DNA of 64,000 bases, taken from Nitratireductor sp. XY-223. GTDB taxonomy: Bacteria > Pseudomonadota > Alphaproteobacteria > Rhizobiales > Rhizobiaceae. The position numbers were made by a program, and so were the translations under genes. Shown here piece after piece: positions 26,651-35,101 of the stretch (the stretch's first letter is position 1; each line of letters begins with the position of its first letter). The stretch is from assembly GCF_004959855.1 (NCBI RefSeq), contig NZ_SPNT01000002.1, positions 920,520 through 984,519 of the forward strand, in the 5' to 3' direction. The notes below the pieces were generated by a model. It searched no databases. It was not told the origin of the DNA and was given only the letters and a program-made list of their open reading frames with translations.

Positions 26651-27733
26651 ATGAAAGCTGCCGTCCTATACGAGCCGAATACTCCGCTGGTCGTGGAAGA
26701 AATCTCGACCCGCAAACCCGCTTCCCGCGAAGTTCTCGTTAAAACCGCCTTCGCCGGCCTTTGCCACTCGGACCTGCACTTTATCGAAGGTCTGTATCCC
26801 CACCCGTTGCCGGCTGTCCTTGGCCACGAAGCGGCCGGCATCGTCGAGGCCGTTGGCCCTGATGTCACCTATGTCAAACCGGGAGACCATGTCATTTCCT
26901 GCCTCGCGGTGTTTTGCGGAACCTGCGAAATGTGCCTGTCCGGGAGGCCCGGGATTTGCTCGAATACAGAGGTGAAGCTCCCGCCCGGTAAAGCGCAGCG
27001 GCTTGAGTGGGAGAAATCCGATCAGCTCCACAGCTTCATGAATCTGTCTTCTTTTGCTGAACAGATGCTGGTGCACGAGAACGCGCTGGTAAAAATCCGT
27101 GATGACATGCCGCTTGATCGTGCGGCGTTGATTGGATGTGGTGTTCTAACCGGGTTTGGCGCCGTTGCGACAACAGCAGGTGTCATGCCGGGAGAGACAG
27201 TCGCGATCATCGGTTGCGGGGGCGTGGGCATGGCGGCGGTAAACGGCGCCTGGATCGCCGGTGCCGGGCGTATCATAGCCATCGACACCAATGCCGCGAA
27301 ACTCCAACTCGCAACCAAGCTCGGCGCGACCGATATCTTGAACCCGGCGGATGGCGATCCAATAGAACGTGTGCGTGAAATGACCGGTGGCGGTGTTCAT
27401 CATGCAATCGAATGCCTTGGCCTAAAGGAAACCGCCGAACAGGCGTTTCGGATGACGGCACGGGGCGGAACGGCGACGATTGTTGGCATGGTCCCTTACG
27501 GCTTGAACATCGAAGTGCACGGCTTCGATCTGCTTTTCGAGCGCCGCCTGCAGGGCTCAATGATGGGTGGCGGCAGCTTCCGGACCGACATGCCACGCCT
27601 TATAGAACTCTATCTCCAGGACCGCCTGCATTTGGACGACTGGATTTCTGAACGCATCACTTTGGAGGAAGTCAACGACGGGTTTGACGCCATGAGGTCG
27701 GGCAAGGGCATACGGTCCATTATCGCGTTTTGA
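26651..27733 (+). CDS. Zinc-dependent alcohol dehydrogenase (MDR family)
   Basis: A 360-residue medium-chain dehydrogenase. Catalytic zinc ligands C38 and H59 (GHEAAG), with the third Cys in IGCGVLTGFGAV; structural zinc ligands C89, C92, C95 and C103 in FCGTCEMCLSGRPGIC; NAD(P)-binding GCGGVGMAAVNGAWIAGAGRIIAID. The pattern is closest to the NAD-dependent class III-like/benzyl alcohol type. The start ATG 26651 is preceded by CAGGGAGACG. The 247-bp region upstream is AT-rich and probably holds its promoter. The substrate is not evident; it lies next to, but on the opposite strand from, the homogentisate operon. Confidence 0.88.
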   Translation: MKAAVLYEPNTPLVVEEISTRKPASREVLVKTAFAGLCHSDLHFIEGLYPHPLPAVLGHEAAGIVEAVGPDVTYVKPGDHVISCLAVFCGTCEMCLSGRPGICSNTEVKLPPGKAQRLEWEKSDQLHSFMNLSSFAEQMLVHENALVKIRDDMPLDRAALIGCGVLTGFGAVATTAGVMPGETVAIIGCGGVGMAAVNGAWIAGAGRIIAIDTNAAKLQLATKLGATDILNPADGDPIERVREMTGGGVHHAIECLGLKETAEQAFRMTARGGTATIVGMVPYGLNIEVHGFDLLFERRLQGSMMGGGSFRTDMPRLIELYLQDRLHLDDWISERITLEEVNDGFDAMRSGKGIRSIIAF

Positions 27734-27773
27734 CCAGCCGCGAGATATGTGGCGAATTATCTGAATGTCTTGA

Positions 27774-28412
27774 TCAACCCGACGGGCCGACCCGGTCCGG
27801 ATGGGCGGCGGCGAAGGGCTCCAGCGCCGCGCAGTTTCCGGCGATCGCGTTGATGCGCGCGAGATCGGCGGTCTCGGCACCCCAGCGGTTGGCGTTGTAG
27901 AGCTGCGGAACGAGGCAGATGTCGGCCATGGTCGGCGTGTCGCCGTGGCAGAATTCGCCGCTTTGACCATCGCCGAGCCGCGCCTCGAAGGCGACGAGGC
28001 CCTTGCGGATGTATTTCTGCATCCAGTCGCTGCGCACGGCGTCGCCGCCGCCTGTGCGCTCCATCACGTCGGCGACGATGGACAGGTTGCACACCGGGTG
28101 GATCTCCATGGCGATGATGTAGGCGAGCGCGTGCACCCGGGCCCGCTCGAGCGCGCCGCCCGGCATCAGCGATCCCGAGCGCGTCTCGTTCAGATATTCG
28201 ATGATCGCCAGGGACTGGGTCAGCATCTGCCCGTCGATCTCCAGCGCCGGCACGAGGCCTTGCGGGTTGCGGGACAGGTGCGCCTCGCCGAGCTGCTCCT
28301 TCTTCAGCAGGTCGACGGACACCGCCTCGTATGCAATGCCGAGCAGGTTGAGCGCGATGCGCACCCGATAGCTCGCCGAGGAGCGCCAGTAGTCGTAAAG
28401 GACGGGCTTCAT
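27774..28412 (-). CDS. maiA: Maleylacetoacetate isomerase
   Basis: A 212-residue zeta-class glutathione transferase. The glutathione-site motif SSASYRVRIALN, the NPQGLVPALEIDG strand and SLAIIEYLNETR are diagnostic. It isomerises maleylacetoacetate to fumarylacetoacetate with glutathione, between HmgA and FahA. The start at 28412 follows GGGAGGAA. It is the last gene of the leftward homogentisate operon, 58 bp after the VOC gene, and converges on the alcohol dehydrogenase gene. Confidence 0.93.
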   Translation of the reverse strand: MKPVLYDYWRSSASYRVRIALNLLGIAYEAVSVDLLKKEQLGEAHLSRNPQGLVPALEIDGQMLTQSLAIIEYLNETRSGSLMPGGALERARVHALAYIIAMEIHPVCNLSIVADVMERTGGGDAVRSDWMQKYIRKGLVAFEARLGDGQSGEFCHGDTPTMADICLVPQLYNANRWGAETADLARINAIAGNCAALEPFAAAHPDRVGPSG

Positions 28413-28470
28413 GCGTTTCCTCCCGTGGGAACCGTGACCGCCGAGGCGGTCCGGAATTGCAGGTCCCGTC

Positions 28471-29010
28471 CTATTTACCGAGTTCCCTGGCATGCAGCCA
28501 GTCCGCGTGTTTCGGCGCCCGCTTGGTCTTCGACCATTCTTCCAGCATGTCCCATTTGACCGCGTCGAGCCGCTCGAGCATGGCTTCCTCTTCCGGGTCC
28601 GGGCAGGCCAGCTCGACCCGGTGGCCGTTCGGATCGAAGAAATAGATGGAATGGAAGATGGAGTGGTCGGTCACGCCGAGCACCTCGACGCCGTTCTTCT
28701 CCAAGTGGTCCTTGTACTGCAGCAGCGTGTCGCGGTCCTTCACCTTGAAGGCGATGTGCTGCACCCAGACCGGCGTGTTCTCGTCGCGGCCCATCTCCGG
28801 CTTGGTCGGCAGCTCGAAAAAGGCCAGGATATTGCCGTTGCCGGCATCCAGAAACAGGTGCATGTAGGGGTCCGGCTCATGGGTCGACGGCACCTTGTCC
28901 TCGGCGATCGCCAGGACAAAATCCATGTTCAGCATCTTGGTGTACCAGTCGACCGTCTCCTTGGCGTCCTTGCAGCGATAGGCGACGTGGTGAATCTGTT
29001 CGATCTTCAT
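28471..29010 (-). CDS. VOC-family (glyoxalase/extradiol-like) protein
   Basis: A 179-residue vicinal-oxygen-chelate protein with two beta-alpha-beta3 modules. IHHVAYRCKDAKETVDWYTKMLNMDFV starts the first, and WVQHIAFKVKDRDTLLQYKDHLEKNG with SIYFFDPNGHRVELACP the second. Candidate metal ligands are H in IHHVAY, E in FFELP, H in VQHIAF and E in HRVELA, the usual VOC set. It is encoded within the homogentisate operon between DUF2783 and maiA, with its own operator-like site upstream. It could act on a ring-cleavage or side-chain intermediate. Start ATG 29010 after CGGAGACA. Confidence 0.85.
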   Translation of the reverse strand: MKIEQIHHVAYRCKDAKETVDWYTKMLNMDFVLAIAEDKVPSTHEPDPYMHLFLDAGNGNILAFFELPTKPEMGRDENTPVWVQHIAFKVKDRDTLLQYKDHLEKNGVEVLGVTDHSIFHSIYFFDPNGHRVELACPDPEEEAMLERLDAVKWDMLEEWSKTKRAPKHADWLHARELGK

Positions 29011-29047
29011 GGTCTTGTCTCCGATGTTCGGTTGCCCGCACAATAAT

Positions 29048-29063
29048 AGTTGCGTTTGTAACT
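29048..29063. promoter_or_regulatory. MarR-type operator within the homogentisate operon
   Basis: AGTTGC-GTTT-GTAACT is an imperfect inverted repeat (5 of 6 arm bases match) 38 bp upstream of the VOC gene. It has the same layout as TGTTTC-ATAT-GTAACA at the hmgA/marR divide, and both regions share GTAACTATC. An internal promoter for the VOC and maiA genes under the same regulator is likely. Confidence 0.55.
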
Positions 29064-29106
29064 ATCCAGTGCCGTGAAGGCCTTTGCCTGCGCAGTCTGT
29101 CTGCCT

Positions 29107-29301
29107 CTAGGGGTGTGCCCTGGCCGCCTCCAGCGCCTCGGCAAGGATCTTGCGCTCGCCGATATGATTGGCGAGGAGCAGTATCAGCCGGGCGTTGTAG
29201 GCGTCGCTCTCCGCCTTGCTCAATCCCTCGTGGGCGGCAATCAGGTCGGCGTAGAAATCATCCGGGCTGCTGATGTTCGTCTTCGTGTTGAGCTTGGTCA
29301 T
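29107..29301 (-). CDS. DUF2783 small protein, possible monooxygenase partner
   Basis: A 64-residue acidic helical protein with the DUF2783 pattern DDFYADLIAAHEGLSKAESDAYNARLILLLANHIGERKILAEALEAAR. It is encoded 11 bp downstream of the FAD monooxygenase gene. In Pseudomonas 3-hydroxyphenylacetate 6-hydroxylase, a flavoprotein (MhaA) needs a very small coupling protein (MhaB); this pair has the same size and order, so an MhaB-like role is proposed. No cofactor motif is seen. Confidence 0.75.
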   Translation of the reverse strand: MTKLNTKTNISSPDDFYADLIAAHEGLSKAESDAYNARLILLLANHIGERKILAEALEAARAHP

Positions 29302-29312
29302 TTGCGATCTCC

Positions 29313-30923
29313 TCAGGCCCGGCCGGTGGCGGTGTCGAGCGCCGCGCGCACCGCGTTTTCGCTGTAGTCGATCCAGCGCGCGGCAACATGCTGGTCGGGC
29401 CGGAAGAGATAGACGGCCTGGTCCTCGGCGCCGAGATAGCGCTTCTGCAAGTGACCGTCGGAGTCTTCCGCCGAACTGATGCGCATGCCCTCGACCCTGA
29501 CGCCGTCGACGTCAAGGCTTGCGGGCACCTCCGTGTTGATGCCGACAAGCTGGAAACGGTTGCCGATGAGGTCGGTCAGCCACGTGTCGCCGACCGGCGC
29601 GTCGACGATGGGCGCCCCCGGCCGGGTGCGCGGCGGCAGGTCGTCATCGTCGGCGCCGTTGAGGGGCGAGCCGTCATAGACGCTCGGAATCGAGAGCCGG
29701 CCGGAATTGACCAGCGGACGGGCGAACTCGAAGCGCTCCGCCAGGTCCAGGACCGCGTTGCGGAAGGTGCGGCTGACGTCCGATTTCGGGGTGATGAAGT
29801 CGGTCGAGCGGGACGAGTTCATGATGTTCTCGTCGGCGCCCAGGATGCGCTCGTAATCGTAGCTGTCGAGCAGGCCCTCGGGCGCGACGCCGTCAATGAC
29901 AAGCTTCAGCTTCCAGATCAGGTTGTCGGTGTCCTGCAGGCCGGAATTGGCGCCGCGGGCGCCGAAGGGCGAGACCTGGTGGGCGGAATCGCCGGCGAAC
30001 AGCACGCGGCCGTGGCGGAACTTTTCCATGCGCCGGCACTGGAACGTGTAGATCGAAACCCATTCGAGCTCGAACTTGGCGTCCTCGCCGAGCATTGCCT
30101 TGAGGCGCGGGATGACGTTTTCCGGCTTCTTCTCCTCGTCCTTGTCGATGTTCCAGCCGAGCTGCAGATCGATGCGCCAGACATGGTCCGGTTGCTTGTG
30201 CAGGAGCGCCGACTGGTTGCGGTTGAAGGGCGGATCGAACCAGAACCAGCGCTCGGTCGGAAAATCCGCCTCCATGATCACGTCGGCGATGAGGAAATTG
30301 TCCTCGAAAACGCGGCCGATGAAATCCATGTTGAGCATCTTGCGAGCCGGGGAGGTGGCGCCGTCGCAGGCGATCAGCCAGTCGCATTCGAGCCTGTAGG
30401 AACCCTCGGGCGTGTCGATGGTCACGAGGACCGTTTCGCCTTGCTCCTCGATGCCGGCGACGCGGTTCATGCCGCGCACTTCCAGCTTCTTGCCCTCCTC
30501 TTGCAGCGCCACCACCCGGTGCATGAGATATTCCTCGAAGTGGTATTGCTGCAGGTTGACGAAGGCCGGCCGCTTGTGGCCCTCCTCCGGCAGGAGGTCG
30601 AATTCGTAGATCTTGCGCTCGTCGAAAAAGACCTTGCCGAGGTTCCAGACAACGCCCTTGTCGACGAATTCGTCGCCGCAGCCGAGCCGGTCGAGGATTT
30701 CCAGCGGCCGCTTGGCGTAGCAGATGGCGCGCGATCCCCAGCTCACCTTGTCATTGTCGTCGAGAACAATGACCGGAATGTCATGCTGCGCCAGGTCGAT
30801 GGCGGCGGCGAGGCCGATGGGGCCGGCGCCGATAACGATCACCGGGTGGCGTGCCGGCGCCGGCGCATCCTGGTCGGCCGATCTTTGATAGGGATAGAGC
30901 GGCGTTTCGAAAATCTTGCTCAA
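29313..30923 (-). CDS. FAD-dependent aromatic hydroxylase (MhpA/MhaA-like)
   Basis: A 536-residue class A flavoprotein monooxygenase. The GxGxxG dinucleotide site is VIVIGAGPIGLAAAIDLA (about 28-45), the DG motif is LIACDGATSPAR, and the second FAD motif is VLFAGDSAHQVSPFGARGANSGLQDTDNLIWKLKLV. The C-terminal thioredoxin-like domain (from about 430) is typical of phenol- and MHPA-type hydroxylases. Given the operon with hmgA, fahA and maiA, para-hydroxylation of 3-hydroxyphenylacetate (or a related compound) to homogentisate is the leading idea; other 3-hydroxyaryl acids are possible. The DUF2783 gene follows. Confidence 0.88.
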   Translation of the reverse strand: MSKIFETPLYPYQRSADQDAPAPARHPVIVIGAGPIGLAAAIDLAQHDIPVIVLDDNDKVSWGSRAICYAKRPLEILDRLGCGDEFVDKGVVWNLGKVFFDERKIYEFDLLPEEGHKRPAFVNLQQYHFEEYLMHRVVALQEEGKKLEVRGMNRVAGIEEQGETVLVTIDTPEGSYRLECDWLIACDGATSPARKMLNMDFIGRVFEDNFLIADVIMEADFPTERWFWFDPPFNRNQSALLHKQPDHVWRIDLQLGWNIDKDEEKKPENVIPRLKAMLGEDAKFELEWVSIYTFQCRRMEKFRHGRVLFAGDSAHQVSPFGARGANSGLQDTDNLIWKLKLVIDGVAPEGLLDSYDYERILGADENIMNSSRSTDFITPKSDVSRTFRNAVLDLAERFEFARPLVNSGRLSIPSVYDGSPLNGADDDDLPPRTRPGAPIVDAPVGDTWLTDLIGNRFQLVGINTEVPASLDVDGVRVEGMRISSAEDSDGHLQKRYLGAEDQAVYLFRPDQHVAARWIDYSENAVRAALDTATGRA

Positions 30924-30952
30924 ATTGACCTCCCGTTACTGGTACGCGTCGT

Positions 30953-31903
30953 TCAGCCCTGAAGGGCGGCCCACATTTCCTTGTCGCGCTCGGCGGTCCA
31001 GATGCGCGGCGTGTCCATGCCCAGCGCCTCGTCATAGGCGCGCGCGACGTTGAATGGCAGGCAGTGCTCGTAGATCGCGTATTCGGAAAATTTCGGATCG
31101 CATTCGGCGCGCACCGCGTCCCAGGCCTCCTTGAGCGAGCCGCCCCGGGCGGCAACGGCCGCTGCGGGCCGGTAGGTGCTGGCGACGAAATCGCGGGTGT
31201 TCTCGATCGCCGCGTTCACCATCTCGTCGCCGACAAGCGCGTCGCCGCGCCCCGGTGCGATGGCCCGCGGCTGGAACGCCCGTATGGCGTCAAGCGTTGC
31301 GCCCCAGTCACCGAAATGGCCGTCGCCGCAATAGCAGGCGGAATGGTATTCGACGATGTCGCCGGTGAACATGACGCCCTCGTCCGGCACCCAGGCAACG
31401 ATGTCGCCGGCGGTGTGGGCGCGGCCGAGATGCATGAGATCGACGCGGCGCTTGCCGAGATAGACGGTCATCTTCTTCGTGAAGGTCATGGTCGGCCAGG
31501 TGAGGCCCGGAATGCTCTCGTGGCCCTGGAAGAGGCGCGGGAAGCGCTCGAATTCCGAATCCCAGTCCTCCTGACCGCGCTCGGCAACCATCGAGCGGCA
31601 TTTTTCCGAGGCGATGATCTGTTCGGCGTCGTAGGCCGACGCGCCGAGGACGCGCACGGCGTGATAATGCGACAGCACCACATATTTGATCGGCTTGTCG
31701 GTGACCGAGCGGATCTTCTCCACTACCATATTGGCGAGGCGCGGCGTCGCCTGCGCGTCGACGATCATCACGCTGTCGTCGCCGATGATGACGCCGGTGT
31801 TGGGGTCGCCCTCGGCCGTGAACGCCCACAGATCGCGGCCGATCTCGGAAAAGGTGATGGTCTTGTCGGTCATGTCCCCGCGGGACGCGAATTCCTTGGC
31901 CAT
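30953..31903 (-). CDS. MBL-fold protein with an altered metal motif
   Basis: A 316-residue metallo-beta-lactamase-fold protein encoded 2 bp after the fahA stop. The usual H-x-H-x-D-H appears as H79-Y-H81-A-V-R84 in VVLSHYHAVRVLGASAY, so the Asp and third His of metal site 2 are gone. H163 (GRAHTAGD) and D182 (MFTGDIVEYHSA) are kept. The C-terminal helical part includes PYRPAAAVAARGGSLKEAWDAVRAE-like sequence. A long reading frame continues upstream through fahA in another frame but is not the gene; the ATG at 31903 has GGAAAG before it. Its role in homogentisate or aryl-acetate breakdown, perhaps thioester or lactone hydrolysis, is inferred from the operon. Confidence 0.85.
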   Translation of the reverse strand: MAKEFASRGDMTDKTITFSEIGRDLWAFTAEGDPNTGVIIGDDSVMIVDAQATPRLANMVVEKIRSVTDKPIKYVVLSHYHAVRVLGASAYDAEQIIASEKCRSMVAERGQEDWDSEFERFPRLFQGHESIPGLTWPTMTFTKKMTVYLGKRRVDLMHLGRAHTAGDIVAWVPDEGVMFTGDIVEYHSACYCGDGHFGDWGATLDAIRAFQPRAIAPGRGDALVGDEMVNAAIENTRDFVASTYRPAAAVAARGGSLKEAWDAVRAECDPKFSEYAIYEHCLPFNVARAYDEALGMDTPRIWTAERDKEMWAALQG

Positions 31904-31905
31904 AG

Positions 31906-32928
31906 TCAGGCTTTCCTCTTGTACTGTTCGACGGTCTGCTCGATGGCGCCGAAGATGGAACGCCCCTCGGCATCCTTCATCTCGATGCGGACCGTGTCGC
32001 CGAATTTCATGAATGCGGTCGTCGGCTTGCCGTCGTTGATGGTCTCGATCATGCGGATTTCGGCGATGCAGGAATAACCGACGCCGCCCTCGGCGACGGG
32101 CCTGCCGGGACTGCCGTCCTCCATCTTGTTGGACACCGTGCCGGAGCCGATGATAGCGCCCGCCGAAAGTGGCCTGCTCTTTGCCGCATGGGCGATGAGC
32201 TGCGGGAAATCGAAGGTCATGTCGATGCCGGCATTGGCACGGCCGAACGGGGCGCCGTTGTAGTCGACATTGAGCGGCAGATGCACCCTGCCGCCGTCCC
32301 AGGCGTCGCCCAGCTCGTCCGGCGTGACCGCGACCGGCGAGAAGGCCGAGGACGGCTTGGACTGGAAGAAACCGAAGCCCTTGCCGAGTTCGGCCGGGAT
32401 CAGGCCGCGCAGCGACACGTCGTTGACCAGCATGATCAGCCGGATGGCGTCGCGTGCCTCGTCGATGCCGGCGCCCATCGGCACGTCGTCGACAATGACG
32501 GCGACCTCGCCCTCCATGTCGATGCCCCAGGCCTCGTCGGCCATGAGGATCGGATCGCGGGGTGCGAGGAAGGCGTCGGAGCCGCCCTGATACATCAGCG
32601 GGTCGGTCCAGAAACTCGGCGGCATCTCGGCGTTGCGCGCCTTGCGCACGAGTTCCACGTGATTGACATAGGCCGAGCCGTCCGCCCACTGATAGGCACG
32701 CGGCAGCGGCGAATGGGCATCGTGCTCGTGAAAGCGCTCCACCGGCTGCGCGCCGGTCTCCAGGGCCTCGGCGGCGCGCTCCAGGCGCGGCGCGACATTG
32801 GCCCAGTCGTCAAGCGCCGCCTGAAGGGTCGGCGCGATGTGGTTGACGACCGTGCATTGCGCAAGATCCTTCGACACGACCGCCAGTTTCCCGTCGCGGG
32901 TGCCGTCTTTGAGTGTGGCGAGTTTCAT
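31906..32928 (-). CDS. fahA: Fumarylacetoacetase
   Basis: A 340-residue enzyme of the fumarylacetoacetate hydrolase superfamily that splits fumarylacetoacetate to fumarate and acetoacetate. Family blocks: YQGGSDAFLAPRDPILMADEAWGIDMEGEVAVIVDDVPMG with the metal-binding E-x-E-type carboxylates, LIMLVNDVSLRGLIPAELGKGFGFFQSKPSSAFSPVAVTPDELG and SAGAIIGSGTVSNKMEDGSPGRPVAEGGVGYSCIAEIRMIETI. The start at 32928 lies 1 bp after the hmgA stop, so they are coupled. The MBL gene follows 2 bp after its stop. Confidence 0.93.
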   Translation of the reverse strand: MKLATLKDGTRDGKLAVVSKDLAQCTVVNHIAPTLQAALDDWANVAPRLERAAEALETGAQPVERFHEHDAHSPLPRAYQWADGSAYVNHVELVRKARNAEMPPSFWTDPLMYQGGSDAFLAPRDPILMADEAWGIDMEGEVAVIVDDVPMGAGIDEARDAIRLIMLVNDVSLRGLIPAELGKGFGFFQSKPSSAFSPVAVTPDELGDAWDGGRVHLPLNVDYNGAPFGRANAGIDMTFDFPQLIAHAAKSRPLSAGAIIGSGTVSNKMEDGSPGRPVAEGGVGYSCIAEIRMIETINDGKPTTAFMKFGDTVRIEMKDAEGRSIFGAIEQTVEQYKRKA

Positions 32929-32929
32929 A

Positions 32930-34243
32930 TCAGTCCCAGTTTCCCTCAATGGTGCCGTCGAAGCGCTTCTTCAGGCCCTTCCAGCAATCGATATAGTCGT
33001 CCTGCAGCGTTTCGAGCTGCATGGCGAACTGGGTCACGTGCTGCGGGAAACGTGTCTCGAACATGAAGGCCATCGTTTCGTCGAGCTTGACCGGAGCCAG
33101 TTCGGATTCGGAGGCCTTTTCAAAGCCCATCGTATCCGGGCCGTGCGGCAGCATCATGTTGTGCAGGCTCATGCCGCCGGGCACGAAGCCCTCTTCCTTG
33201 GCGTCGTACTGCCCGTGGATCAGCCCCATGAATTCCGACATGATGTTGCGGTGATACCAGGGCGGGCGGAAGGTGTGTTCCGCGACCATCCAGCGCGGCG
33301 GAAAGATGACGAAGTCGATATTGGCGGTGCCTTCCTCGCCGCTGGGGGCCGTCAGCACCGTGAAGATCGACGGGTCGGGATGGTCGAAGAGGATCGCGCC
33401 CACCGGCGAGAAGGTCTTCAGGTCGTATTTGTAGGGCGCGTAGTTGCCGTGCCAGGCGATGACGTCGAGCGGCGAGTGGCCGATCTCGGTGACGTAGAAA
33501 TTGCCGCACCATTTGACGTGGACGCGGCAGTCGGTGTCCTTGTCCTCCCACGCGGCCACCGGTGTCTTGAAGTCGCGCGGGTTGGCGAGACAGTTGGCGC
33601 CGATCGGGCCGCGGTCGGGCAAGGTGAACTTGGCGCCGTAGTTCTCGCAGATATAGCCGCGGGCTTCGCGGTCCACCGGGCTTGCCTTGAAGATCATGCC
33701 CCGCGGGATGATGCAGATTTCCGTCGGCGCGACGGTGATCTTTCCCATCTCTGTGAAGACCTCGAGCGTCCCGGTCTGCGGAACGACGAGCAGTTCGGCA
33801 TCGGCGTTGAAGAAATAGTCGTCGACCATCGGCGCATTGCACACATAGGCATGGCTTGCCATGCCGACCTGCGTGTGCACGTCTCCGGCGGTGGTCATGG
33901 TGCGAACGCCGTCGATGAAGTTTACGCTGCCGCTCGCCATAGGCAGCGGATCCCAGCGCAGCTGACCGATCGGCATGACGTCGTCGCAGATATGCGGCCC
34001 TGTTTTCCAGTGGTCGCGTTCATGGACCGAGAAGCGGGCGGTGTGCCGCACGCTCGGCCGGATGCGGTAGAGCCAGGAGCGCTCGTTGGTGCCGCGCGGG
34101 GCGGTGAAGGGCGAACCCGAGAGCTGCTCCGCGTAAAGTCCATAGTTGCATTTCTGGGGGCTGTTCTGCCCCTGGGGCAATGCGTTCGGCAGCGATTCCG
34201 TCTCGAAATCATTGCCGAAGCCCGGCATATAGGCCTCAGACAT
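32930..34243 (-). CDS. hmgA: Homogentisate 1,2-dioxygenase
   Basis: A 437-residue Fe(II) ring-cleaving dioxygenase converting homogentisate to maleylacetoacetate. Family sequence runs throughout: the N-terminal [26 protein letters not shown], then [11 protein letters not shown], and the iron site in [46 protein letters not shown] (His, Glu and His ligands). ATG 34243 is preferred over one 12 bp upstream because AGGGA lies at the right distance. It is the first gene of the leftward operon; the MarR-type operator overlaps its promoter region. Confidence 0.95.
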   Translation of the reverse strand: MSEAYMPGFGNDFETESLPNALPQGQNSPQKCNYGLYAEQLSGSPFTAPRGTNERSWLYRIRPSVRHTARFSVHERDHWKTGPHICDDVMPIGQLRWDPLPMASGSVNFIDGVRTMTTAGDVHTQVGMASHAYVCNAPMVDDYFFNADAELLVVPQTGTLEVFTEMGKITVAPTEICIIPRGMIFKASPVDREARGYICENYGAKFTLPDRGPIGANCLANPRDFKTPVAAWEDKDTDCRVHVKWCGNFYVTEIGHSPLDVIAWHGNYAPYKYDLKTFSPVGAILFDHPDPSIFTVLTAPSGEEGTANIDFVIFPPRWMVAEHTFRPPWYHRNIMSEFMGLIHGQYDAKEEGFVPGGMSLHNMMLPHGPDTMGFEKASESELAPVKLDETMAFMFETRFPQHVTQFAMQLETLQDDYIDCWKGLKKRFDGTIEGNWD

Positions 34244-34272
34244 CTTATCCCTCATATTTGCTTTTCTAAATT

Positions 34273-34303
34273 TGTTTCATATGTAACAATCAAAAATGTA
34301 ACT
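34273..34303. promoter_or_regulatory. MarR-type operator between hmgA and the marR gene
   Basis: TGTTTC-ATAT-GTAACA at 34273-34288 is an imperfect inverted repeat, followed by a further half-site GTAACT at 34298-34303, 15 bp on. The site sits in the short divergent region and would cover both promoters. A matching element lies at 29048-29063. Confidence 0.6.
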
Positions 34304-34320
34304 ATCAAATGGAGTCGTTC

Positions 34321-34779
34321 GTGGACAAGACCGACAAGACACCTCTGGCGCTCGAGGCCTTCCTTCCCTACACGCTCAGCCGCGCCGCCGAACTGGTCAG
34401 CCGCCGTTTCGCGACGATCTACAAGGACCACGCCGGGCTGACGCGCCCCGAATGGCGCACGCTTGCGACGCTCGGCCAGTACGGCACGCTGACGGCGACG
34501 CTGATCGGCGCCCATTCATCGATGCACAAGACCAAAGTCAGCCGCGCCGTCCAGTCGCTGGAAGAGCGCAAGTGGCTGAGGCGCAGCACCGACGAAAACG
34601 ACCGGCGGATCGAGCACCTGGAACTGACGCGCGAGGGCGAACGCAACTACCGCAAGCTGGCGGAGCTAGCCCGCGCGTTCGAGGCGGGATTGAAGGATAT
34701 GCTGGGGGAAGAGAGTTTTTCGGAACTCAACCGCGGGCTCGCCGCGGTCGAAAGACAGCTCGGGACCGACGTGTTCTAG
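34321..34779 (+). CDS. MarR-family regulator of the homogentisate operon
   Basis: A winged-helix regulator of 152 residues if read from GTG 34321 (GGAG lies 6 nt before), or 156 residues from ATG 34309, which has no ribosome site and abuts the operator. MarR features: AAELVSRRFATIYKDHAGLTRPEWRTLATLGQYG, a recognition helix HKTKVSRAVQSLEERKWLRR and the wing STDENDRRIEHLELTREGE. It is divergent from hmgA and likely represses the operon until homogentisate or a precursor binds. A bidirectional terminator follows. Confidence 0.9.
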   Translation: MDKTDKTPLALEAFLPYTLSRAAELVSRRFATIYKDHAGLTRPEWRTLATLGQYGTLTATLIGAHSSMHKTKVSRAVQSLEERKWLRRSTDENDRRIEHLELTREGERNYRKLAELARAFEAGLKDMLGEESFSELNRGLAAVERQLGTDVF

Positions 34780-34803
34780 CGGATCGCCGTTCGCTGAATT
34801 GAC

Positions 34804-34832
34804 AAAAGGCGCGCCTTATTGGCGCGCCTTTT
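34804..34832. terminator. Bidirectional Rho-independent terminator
   Basis: AAAAGGCGCGCC-TTATT-GGCGCGCCTTTT: an 8-bp perfect GC stem flanked by A and T runs on either side, 25 bp after the marR stop and 6 bp after the converging lipoprotein gene's stop. It serves both genes. Confidence 0.9.
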
Positions 34833-34837
34833 CGATA

Positions 34838-35101
34838 TCAGTAGCCGTCGGGGCACCTGGCGGTATAGCGGCGCCCGTAACGGTCGCGATAGTAGCAATC
34901 GTCGGAATTCTCGGCGACACGGCCGATCAGCGCGCCGGCAACGCCGCCGATGGCGGCTCCGACCAATGCGCCTTCCGCCGTTCCCGTCGCCACGGCTCCG
35001 ATCGCCGCACCGGCGCCGGCGCCGATGGTCGCTCCCTGCTGGGTCGGCGTACAGGCGGCGATGCCCAGTCCGACGATTGAAAGCGCGATAATTTTCTTCA
35101 T
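34838..35101 (-). CDS. Glycine-zipper lipoprotein
   Basis: An 87-residue protein with a lipoprotein signal peptide (MKKIIALSIVGLGIAAC, lipid-bearing C17). A glycine-zipper segment follows (GATIGAGAGAAIGAVATGTAEGALVGAAIGGVAGALIGRVA), then a short Cys-containing tail CYYRDRYGRRYTARCPDGY. It resembles 17-kDa surface antigen/YMGG-type outer membrane lipoproteins. Start at 35101. Likely envelope-located; exact role unknown. Confidence 0.85.
   Translation of the reverse strand: MKKIIALSIVGLGIAACTPTQQGATIGAGAGAAIGAVATGTAEGALVGAAIGGVAGALIGRVAENSDDCYYRDRYGRRYTARCPDGY

Noticed and set aside
30953-32689. 578-codon reading of the MBL gene with a long N-terminal extension
   Set aside because: The extra 262 codons run through fahA in another frame and give low-complexity Arg/Gly-rich sequence; the ATG at 31903 has a ribosome site and a natural MBL start.
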